DNA of 64,000 bases from Azospirillum oryzae (GTDB lineage: Bacteria; Pseudomonadota; Alphaproteobacteria; Azospirillales; Azospirillaceae): the NCBI RefSeq assembly GCF_900177515.1, contig NZ_FXAK01000007.1, forward strand, positions 2,154,501 through 2,218,500. Direction: 5' to 3'. Both the position numbers and the translations under genes were made by a program. The notes under the pieces are model-generated. The model was given only the letters and a program-made list of their open reading frames with translations, ran no database searches and was not told where the DNA came from. This document shows, one piece after another, positions 58,358 to 64,000 of this stretch. How positions within the stretch are numbered: position 1 is the first letter of the stretch; each line of letters opens with the position of its first letter.

Positions 58358-58441
58358 TACAAAGGATGCTGGCAGGCTGCGGGATATGGATATCTCGCCG
58401 TGGGCCGTTGACCTGAAGCTGGCTGCTGCCGTCCGGGATCG

Positions 58442-59380
58442 GTGGAGGGCCTCATCCGCAACGGCAACACGCCGTAGAAGCTGGTGCCGCGTGCCCGGAT
58501 CGCTTTGCTGAGCGACGGCACGCGCCTGAACGGCGCCATTGCCCGGGAGGTCGGCGTCGCCTTGCCCACTGTCCATCGCGGGCAGCGCCCCGTTCAGGAG
58601 CAGGGCGTGGGCGGGCTGTTGCGTGACAAGACACGCCCGTCGCGCATCCCGGCCTTGGCGCCGGAGTTGGTCGAGCGCGTCGTGGAGATGACGCTTCACG
58701 AGCCGCCCGGCGAAGCCACGCACTGGAGCAGCCGCACGATGGCGGCCGCCAGCGGGGTGAGCGGCACCAGCGTGCGTCGGATCTGGCGCGCTCACGGCCC
58801 CAAGCCGCATCGGGTGCGCACCTTCAAGCTCTCGCGCGATCCCAAGTTCGTCGAGAAGGTCCAAGACGTGGTCGGGCTGTACATGGACCCGCCCCAGCAT
58901 GCCTTGGTGCTGTCGGTCGATGGGAAGTCGCAGATCCAGGCGCTGGAGCGCACCCAGCCGGGCTTACCGCTGGCCAAGGGTCAGCCCGCCACGGCACGAC
59001 GACGCTGTTCGCGGCGCTCAACGTGCTGGACGGTACGGTGCTGGGACGATGCGCGGCGCGGCACCGCCATCAGGAGTTCATCCGCTTTCTCAATGCCGTC
59101 GAGGCCGGGGTGCCGGTCGGCAAGGTGGTGCACGTCATTCTCGACAACTATGCCACCCACAAGCACCCGAAGGTCCTGGCCTGGCTGAAAAAGCACCCGC
59201 GCTGGGTCTTCCATTTCGCCCCCACTTCGGCCTCCTGGCTGAACGCGGCGGAGGGCTTCTTCGCCACGCTGACCCGCAAGCGCCTGCGCCGGGGCAGCTT
59301 TCGAGGCATCGTAGACCGCCGATCCCGACCGCATCATCGCCCGCATCAACAAGGCTAAACGGGCATCAGGCGCGATCTGA
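58442..59380 (+). pseudogene. IS630-family transposase, degraded
   Basis: DDE transposase remnants in three pieces. Piece one: an amber TAG at 58475 interrupts NTP-KLV, then the helix-turn-helix part and VLSVDGKSQIQALERTQPGLPLAKG (first Asp; usual VDEKSQ). Piece two, shifted in frame, starts about 58990 at HGTTTLFAALNVLDGTVLGR and holds VILDNYATHKHPK (second Asp) and SASWLNAAEGFFATL (Glu). The ~11 residues normally between the two are missing. Piece three returns to the first frame (DPDRIIARINKAKRASGAI to 59380) after a second deletion near 59315. It cannot be functional. Confidence 0.88.
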
Positions 59381-59583
59381 AGGTTTGGCCCCTGGGCAAG
59401 GCGGTGTTCGTTCGGCCGTTGTCGGGCTGGCATCGGGCATTTTGCCGCAGGACGCCAGAGTCCGGTCACCTTTACCGTCGAATGATTTTCGAAGTAGGTA
59501 AAAAATCCATCGCGAGGCGCAAATCACGCGTAAGCACCGGAGCGCTCGACACACATGATTTTCAATTTCCGGAACCTCCGGCC

Positions 59584-60552
59584 ATGAAGGCTTGGATCTG
59601 CCTAAACTATGGCGGACCCGAGGTTCTCACGCTCGAAACTCGGCGGAAGCCCGTTCCCAAAGATAACGAGGTGCTCATCAGGATTTGCGCCACCACAGTC
59701 GCATCGGGTGACATGCGGGTGCGGACCCTGAAGATGCCACGAGGCTTCGGGCTCATTGCGCGCCTTGTCTTCGGCGTGACTCGCCCGCGGCAGCCCATTC
59801 TGGGCGCGGAACTGGCTGGCACAGTCGAAGCCGTTGGCCGGTTTGTCACCACCTGGAAGCCGGGCGACGCGGTCATCGGCTTTCCCGGTGCAGCGATGGG
59901 CTGCCATGCGGAATACCGGGTCATGGCGGCCGACAAGCCCATTGCACCCAAGCCAGCCAATCTCTCCTTCGAGGAGGCCGCGAGCCTGTGCTTCGGCGGG
60001 ACGACGGCGCTGCACTTCCTGCGCAGGGCAGGTCTGAAGGCTGGCGAAAGCCTGCTGGTCATCGGCGCCTCGGGGGCCGTCGGCAGTGCCATGGTGCAGT
60101 TGGCGAGCCACATGGGCGCCAGGGTGACCGGCGTCACCAGCACCCGGAACATCGACCTTGTCCGGTCGCTCGGGGCCCAGGCGGTGATCGATTACACCCG
60201 CCAAGATTTCGCCGAGGCCGATGAGACCTACGACATCGTCGCAGACACGGTCGGCGCAAGCTCCTTCGCCAAGTGCCTTCCGGTGCTGAACGAACATGGC
60301 CGATATCTGGGGGTGTCGGCGGATTTGCCAGGCCTGTTCGCCCGCCCTGTGGGTACGAAAAGATCGATTGCCGGTCCCGCCTCGGAGCGGCCGGAGGATG
60401 TGCTGGAACTTGCCAGACTGGCAGAAGCCGGAGTGCTGAAACCGGTGATCGACAGGATCTATGGCTTCTCACAGATCGCTGACGCGCATGCCCACGTGGA
60501 GACCGGCCACAAGAGGGGCAGCGTGGTCGTGTCGATCACAAGCGGCAGTTGA
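59584..60552 (+). CDS. Zinc-independent quinone-oxidoreductase-like (MDR) protein, cargo of the IS630 unit
   Basis: 322 residues from the ATG at 59584. A GroES-like N-terminal domain (MKAWICLNYGGPEVLTLE, ICATTVASGDMRVRT, LGAELAGTVEAVG) is followed by the NADP-binding domain (SLLVIGASGAVGSAMVQLASHMGARVTGV, about 155-185). The usual structural-zinc cysteines are absent. It probably reduces quinones or enals with NAD(P)H. It is the only intact gene between the terminal repeats. Confidence 0.85.
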   Translation: MKAWICLNYGGPEVLTLETRRKPVPKDNEVLIRICATTVASGDMRVRTLKMPRGFGLIARLVFGVTRPRQPILGAELAGTVEAVGRFVTTWKPGDAVIGFPGAAMGCHAEYRVMAADKPIAPKPANLSFEEAASLCFGGTTALHFLRRAGLKAGESLLVIGASGAVGSAMVQLASHMGARVTGVTSTRNIDLVRSLGAQAVIDYTRQDFAEADETYDIVADTVGASSFAKCLPVLNEHGRYLGVSADLPGLFARPVGTKRSIAGPASERPEDVLELARLAEAGVLKPVIDRIYGFSQIADAHAHVETGHKRGSVVVSITSGS

Positions 60553-60626
60553 TGGACCGAACCAAACCGATCAAATCGTTTGTAGATGGACAGAGGCGCG
60601 ACCTGCGGTCATCCCTCGCCAGCTAC

Positions 60627-60656
60627 GTACGTAAAGGTTCGTTCGGCGCGGACCGC
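60627..60656 (-). repeat. Right terminal inverted repeat of the IS630-type unit
   Basis: On the minus strand begins GCGGTCCGCGCCGAACGAAC, directly after the TA of the stop codon of the membrane PAS gene. The 11-mer GTTCGTTCGGC from this end recurs at 59406-59416, where the right end of an ordinary IS630 would lie. Confidence 0.75.
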
Positions 60657-62032
60657 TAGGGAGAGGTTTGCGGGGAGACGTGTGCGCCCACGCCGGCGGT
60701 CAGTGCCCGCGCCTGCCCCTGGGTGACGATTCCGCGCTCCGTCAGGCGGGACAGCAGCGCAACGGCCAGTTCGGCCTGGAACAGCGCCTCGCCCTGGGGT
60801 CCCTCCCCCATGTAACCAGTGCGCGGATGGCGGGGCACGCCGAAAGCCTCGGCCAGCCGGTCGGGGGACGCGCCGGTCAAAGCTGGATCCAGCGCCGTAG
60901 CCAATGCCCCGAGATCCAGCGACGGCGGCAGCGCCGGATCGGCGATACCGGCCTGGGCGGCCGACTGCGCCAGGGCGGCGAGGCTCGCGTCGATGCCGAT
61001 GCCGACGGCGATGCAGTTGTGCAGCGCATCCTGGATCGCCGGCCACACCGCGGCGAACGGGCGCTCGCCCGCCACCATGGCGGTGCCGATGCCGTGACGG
61101 GCGGTCGCCTCGGCCGGAACGGGGTCGATCGGGTCGATCAGCAGGGTGAGCGACACGGTGGGGAAGATGCGCGATCCCACCAGCCGCACGGTGCCGACCG
61201 CAATCACCGGGCCGCTGTCCGGCTCCGCCCCCGCGGTCGCCACCCAGAGCGCGACGAAGGGCAGGGCCGCCAGCGGCTCCTCATCACCGAGCGGGCCGGC
61301 GGCAGGGGCCGCCCGCAGGCTGAGCGTGCGCTTGCCGCTGAGCCCGGCGGCATGGGCCATGCCGCGGGCGGGGAAGGACAGGATCGCACCGGCGCTCAGG
61401 CCCAGATCGGCGATCCGCGCCGACAGCTCGCCCTCTTCGATCCGGCGCAGCACGGCGGTCACGGGAGCACCGCCGCCGCGCGCCCGCTCCATCGCACGGG
61501 CCAGGTCGTCGCGCAGCAGGGACTTGCCGATGTCGGCTCCCTCCTCCACCTCCAGCAGGCGTGCGGCGGCGGGGTTCAACTGCTCCACCCGTCCCAGCTC
61601 GTCGAGGACCAGCACGGGATCGCCGGTCAGCGCCAGCACCGCCCGCAGCGCCCGCTCCGCGCGTCCGCCCCCAAGCGGTCCACCCGCAAGAGGGCCGTCA
61701 CCAAGCCCGCGCTCGCCGCCGCGGGCCAGGTTCACCGCTTCGGCAAGACGCGCCAGCTCGCCGCTCCGTCCGCCGGAAATCGGCTCCAGATCCACCCGGC
61801 TGCGGGTGCCGGACAGGCGGTCGGACAGTCGGTCTAGGTCGCGGAAATGGCGCGACAGGCGGGCGAAGACGAACCAGACCGCCAGCAGGCCCAGTCCGCA
61901 GATCGCCAGCCCGCGGGTGAAGGCGGTGCGGTCGTCGGCCGCCAGCTGCGTGATCTCCACGCCGAGAAAGACCAGTGCGGCAGCCGCCACCGCCAGTCCA
62001 AGCATCACCACGCGCCAAACGCCGCCCTTCAT
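60656..62032 (-). CDS. Membrane PAS protein with degenerate DnaQ/exonuclease-like C-terminus
   Basis: 458 residues. Two membrane helices (7-27, 43-58), a HAMP-like linker (RHFRDLDRLSDRLSG) and a PAS-like region (about 130-225: DPVLVLDELGRVEQLNPAAARLL). Residues about 258-432 follow a DnaQ exonuclease outline: VGTVRLVGSRIFPTVSLTLLID, then PVPAEATARHGIGTAMV. But the DxE site reads WVATAG and the late His/Asp region reads YMGEGPQGEALF, so no nuclease activity is expected. It resembles compact relatives of the exonuclease-domain sensors near actP genes. Confidence 0.55.
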   Translation of the reverse strand: MKGGVWRVVMLGLAVAAAALVFLGVEITQLAADDRTAFTRGLAICGLGLLAVWFVFARLSRHFRDLDRLSDRLSGTRSRVDLEPISGGRSGELARLAEAVNLARGGERGLGDGPLAGGPLGGGRAERALRAVLALTGDPVLVLDELGRVEQLNPAAARLLEVEEGADIGKSLLRDDLARAMERARGGGAPVTAVLRRIEEGELSARIADLGLSAGAILSFPARGMAHAAGLSGKRTLSLRAAPAAGPLGDEEPLAALPFVALWVATAGAEPDSGPVIAVGTVRLVGSRIFPTVSLTLLIDPIDPVPAEATARHGIGTAMVAGERPFAAVWPAIQDALHNCIAVGIGIDASLAALAQSAAQAGIADPALPPSLDLGALATALDPALTGASPDRLAEAFGVPRHPRTGYMGEGPQGEALFQAELAVALLSRLTERGIVTQGQARALTAGVGAHVSPQTSP

Positions 62033-62102
62033 CGGGCCGTCTCCCCGTCATTGCATGCCGAGTCTAGCCGGCAGAACGGAAACGGAGAAGCCGCGCGCGT
62101 GT

Positions 62103-62294
62103 TCAGCGCGCCACGGCCGCCGCCCGCGCACCCTCCACCTGCGCCATCAGGTCGGCGAGTGCGCCACGCACCTCGCCCGACAGCCCGAACAGCAGCAGCG
62201 CCACCAGCGCAACCGCCAGCGCATGATCCACAAGCGGCCAGGCCGGTCGCCGCGCCCCTGAACGGTTGCGGAAGGGGATTTGGAAGAACGGCAT
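62103..62294 (-). CDS. Small single-span membrane protein, 63 aa
   Basis: From the ATG at 62294 (an ATG at 62312 would add six residues). A basic start (MPFFQIPFRNRSGARRP) precedes one helix (DHALAVALVALLLFGLSG). Family unknown. It lies 70 bases upstream of the PAS/exonuclease-like gene on the same strand, so the two may share a transcript. The start and even coding status are moderately uncertain. Confidence 0.45.
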   Translation of the reverse strand: MPFFQIPFRNRSGARRPAWPLVDHALAVALVALLLFGLSGEVRGALADLMAQVEGARAAAVAR

Positions 62295-62661
62295 CGCTGG
62301 CGGCTCCGGCATGGATCAAGGCATTGGGGCGCCAGCCTACCGGCGGAGAGGACGAACGAACCCTTAACGGCGCCCGATCCGAGGCCGATTGCCCCGCTTT
62401 TGTCTCAGCTCTATTTCGAATCGGAGGCGTTTTCAAAGTCAAGACTGCGCTCCGCGTCCGCCATGGAGGGATCTACCCTTTGCGGGCACCATCGCAAATT
62501 CGAGTTACCGCCTTTGCGTAAAATACATAGCAATTTGCGACGCGATTTTTGCTGTGCTTTTGCTGCATTTCCTGGTTTGCCTGCTTGTCGGATGATGCTA
62601 AGAGTAATGCATCCAATCGAAACACTCCTTTCTGCATAGCCAATTGCTTAGGAGGCCGGCA
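62295..62661. other. Intergenic region before the TadG-like gene (367 bp)
   Basis: No gene is seen. The stretch 62490-62650 is AT-rich for this genome and probably holds the promoter of the downstream gene; TTGCCT with TAAGAG at a 16-base spacing (62576-62603 region) is only a weak match. AGGAGG lies seven bases before the next ATG. Confidence 0.4.
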
Positions 62662-63111
62662 ATGACTTTGGTCTATCGTCCCCTGCCCTATGGCGGGCAC
62701 GAAGACCGGCGGACGGGCCGCCACCTGCTTCTGGTGGTCGCCCTGATCCTCGCCATTCCGACCGCTTTGGGCGCCGGCTGCACCGTCGACGCCTTGCGCA
62801 GCTATGCGGTGGAGGCGCGGCTGTCGCAGGCCGTCGATGCCGCTGCCTTGGCCGGCGGTCGCGTGATGTTCGATTCGCAGCGCGACGGCCACATCCGCAG
62901 CTTCTTCGACAAGGCCTTCCCCAACGGCTTCCTGGGATCGCACCTGTCGCCGCTGACGATCGCCGAAGATGCGGCGGCCGGCACACTGACGGTCAGCGCC
63001 CACGCCACCGTCAATGCCATTTTCCTGCGCCTGTTCGGCAAGAAGGAAGTGACGGTGGAGGCCCAATCCGTCGTCCGCCGCGGTCTGCACGCCCGCACCA
63101 AGCTGCAATAA
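62662..63111 (+). CDS. TadE/TadG-like pilus-assembly or surface protein (short)
   Basis: 149 residues from the ATG at 62662 with an excellent AGGAGG. A basic N-terminus precedes one helix (LLLVVALILAIPTALGAGC). Then comes the Tad-type sequence DALRSYAVEARLSQAVDAAALAGGRVMF and a beta-rich remainder (LTVSAHATVNAIFLRLFGKKEVTVEAQSVV). Usual TadG proteins are much longer; only the N-terminal module is present. No other tad genes are nearby. Confidence 0.65.
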   Translation: MTLVYRPLPYGGHEDRRTGRHLLLVVALILAIPTALGAGCTVDALRSYAVEARLSQAVDAAALAGGRVMFDSQRDGHIRSFFDKAFPNGFLGSHLSPLTIAEDAAAGTLTVSAHATVNAIFLRLFGKKEVTVEAQSVVRRGLHARTKLQ

Positions 63112-63236
63112 CTCCCCTTTCGCGTTCCAGCCAACTTCATAGCCGATTCGCGATGCTCGCATTCGCGGAATGCAGCCCGGCGCCTTCGCAACTGCGGTAG
63201 AAGGGACGCACAGCTCCCCTTCCACCGGAGTCCGCG

Positions 63237-63632
63237 ATGCTCGGAACCCTGACGCTCCTGCTGCTCTGCCAATTGGCCGGCGAGTTGGCCGCCCGCCTGT
63301 TGCACCTGCCGGTCCCTGGCCCGGTGCTGGGCATGCTGCTGCTGTTCGCCGGCCTGCTGCTGCGCGGCGGCGTTCCGGCCGCGATCCAGGACACGGCCGG
63401 TGGGCTTCTGCGTCACCTGTCCCTGCTGTTCGTGCCGGCCGGCGTCGGGGTGATGGTGCATGTCACCCGTCTGGAGACGGAGGCGCTGCCGATCGTCGTC
63501 GCCCTGTTCGGCAGCACCCTGTTCGGCATCGCGGTGACCGCCAAGCTGATGGCCTTTCTGCTGAGCCGCAGCGAGCCGCGGTTGGAGGAAGAGCCGGCCG
63601 CGGGGAATTCGGCGAAGGGAGACCGGACATGA
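63237..63632 (+). CDS. lrgA: LrgA/CidA family holin-like protein
   Basis: 131 residues with four hydrophobic helices. LLLCQLAGELAARLLHLPVPGPVLGMLLLF is the family signature, and RHLSLLFVPAGVGVMVH follows. These proteins modulate murein hydrolase activity or export of small acids such as pyruvate. The stop overlaps the lrgB start (ATGA). Confidence 0.9.
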   Translation: MLGTLTLLLLCQLAGELAARLLHLPVPGPVLGMLLLFAGLLLRGGVPAAIQDTAGGLLRHLSLLFVPAGVGVMVHVTRLETEALPIVVALFGSTLFGIAVTAKLMAFLLSRSEPRLEEEPAAGNSAKGDRT

Positions 63633-64000
63633 GCGCCGATCTCCACCAGATCTGGGTCTATCTGTCGGCCAACCCGCTGGCCGGGCTGACGCTGACCCTC
63701 GTCGCCTACCAGATCGGCGTGTGGGTGTTCGAGAAGCTGGGCCGGCGGCCGGTGCTGAACCCGGTGCTGATCGCCGTCATCCTGATCGCCGGCACGCTCG
63801 GCCTGTCGGGCATCGATTACCGCACCTATTTCGACGGCGCGCAGTTCGTCCATTTCCTGCTCGGCCCGGCCACGGTGGCGCTCGCCGTCCCGCTCTACAA
63901 CCAGTTCCAGGAGGTGCGCCGTTCGGCCCTGGCGCTGGTGGTGGCGCTGCTGGTCGGGTCCGCGGCGTCGGCACTCAGCGCGGTCGCGCTGGTCTGGATC
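63629..64000 (+). CDS. lrgB: LrgB family protein, 3' end beyond window
   Basis: The first 124 residues are visible. It starts MSADLHQIWVYLSANPLAG, with LVAYQIGVWVFEKLGRRPVLNPVLIAV and DYRTYFDGAQFVHFLLGPATVALAVPLYNQ, the conserved LrgB core. It pairs with lrgA by a four-base overlap and forms the usual two-component membrane system. Confidence 0.92.
   Translation, partial: MSADLHQIWVYLSANPLAGLTLTLVAYQIGVWVFEKLGRRPVLNPVLIAVILIAGTLGLSGIDYRTYFDGAQFVHFLLGPATVALAVPLYNQFQEVRRSALALVVALLVGSAASALSAVALVWI

Larger units (their letters stand above)
58328..60656. mobile_element. IS630-derived unit with cargo gene, bounded by ~34-bp inverted repeats and TA
   Basis: The left end (58328 onward) begins GTGGTCCGTGCCGAACGGAC and the right end, read inward on the other strand from 60656, begins GCGGTCCGCGCCGAACGAAC; they agree at about 28 of the first 34 positions when the flanking CCTA is included. 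Both are flanked by TA (58326-58327 and 60657-60658), with C before the left TA and G after the right TA, i.e. a split CTAG, the IS630 target. Inside are a ruined transposase and an intact oxidoreductase gene. Confidence 0.75.

Overview
The window is a GC-rich chromosomal segment (roughly two-thirds G+C) from an alphaproteobacterium. Gene content and protein style point to the Rhodospirillales, most likely Azospirillum or a close relative. The pointers are PrpE-type CoA ligase, an mreBCD-PBP2 cell-shape operon, ilvI-ilvH-ilvC, a murA-DUF2948 pair, an EgtB homologue and paired LuxR-type regulators. This placement is inference from gene style, not a database match. Most of the window is housekeeping; no phage, plasmid origin, CRISPR array or recognisable defence cluster is visible.

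Layout. 0-8 kb: propionyl-CoA synthetase (cut by the left edge), a DUF3574 lipocalin-sized secreted protein, a divergent LysE/ArgP-type exporter and regulator pair with a perfect dyad between them, oligoendopeptidase F, a hemerythrin-like protein, and a lower-GC methyltransferase beside two identical tRNA-Lys genes. 8-18.5 kb: a methyltransferase with regulatory domain, hisE, phoU, a YqhA-type membrane protein, mreB-mreC-mreD-PBP2, and an EamA transporter divergent from an ArsR-type regulator. 18.5-28.8 kb: the branched-chain amino acid genes ilvC, ilvH and ilvI, an aminotransferase and miaA, serB, a bacteriohemerythrin, fabI and two small envelope proteins. 28.9-35.1 kb: a complete urease operon (ureD-A-B-C-[murI]-E-F-G) that contains a glutamate racemase gene and a palindromic intergenic repeat. 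35.2-38.7 kb: two divergent LuxR-type response regulators (the second without the normal phospho-Asp), a second copy of the repeat family, a PfpI/DJ-1 protein and a PRC-barrel protein. 38.2-41.8 kb: dcd, murA and DUF2948, plus small conserved genes. 42-50.2 kb: a surface-polysaccharide cluster (UDP-sugar epimerase, sulfotransferase, WbpL-like initiating transferase, two GT2 enzymes, a WbpV-like SDR and a WbpM/CapD-like dehydratase). 50.3-56.8 kb: two identical tRNA-Thr genes, aroC, an IalB-like periplasmic protein, rnr, an S41 protease and rpmG. 57-64 kb: egtB, a 2.3-kb IS630-derived unit carrying an oxidoreductase gene, a membrane PAS protein with a degenerate exonuclease-like domain, a TadG-like protein and lrgA-lrgB (cut by the right edge).

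How the parts work together. The urease operon releases ammonia from urea and encodes all its nickel-insertion accessory proteins. The ilv genes supply valine, leucine and isoleucine. mreBCD, PBP2, murA and murI all serve wall growth. The 42-50 kb block should build and start a repeat-unit glycan on undecaprenyl phosphate, possibly sulfated. The most unusual structure is at 58.3-60.7 kb. There, near-perfect terminal inverted repeats abut a CTAG/TA target typical of IS630 and enclose both a ruined transposase and an intact cargo gene, inserted exactly where two convergent genes shared their stop codons.
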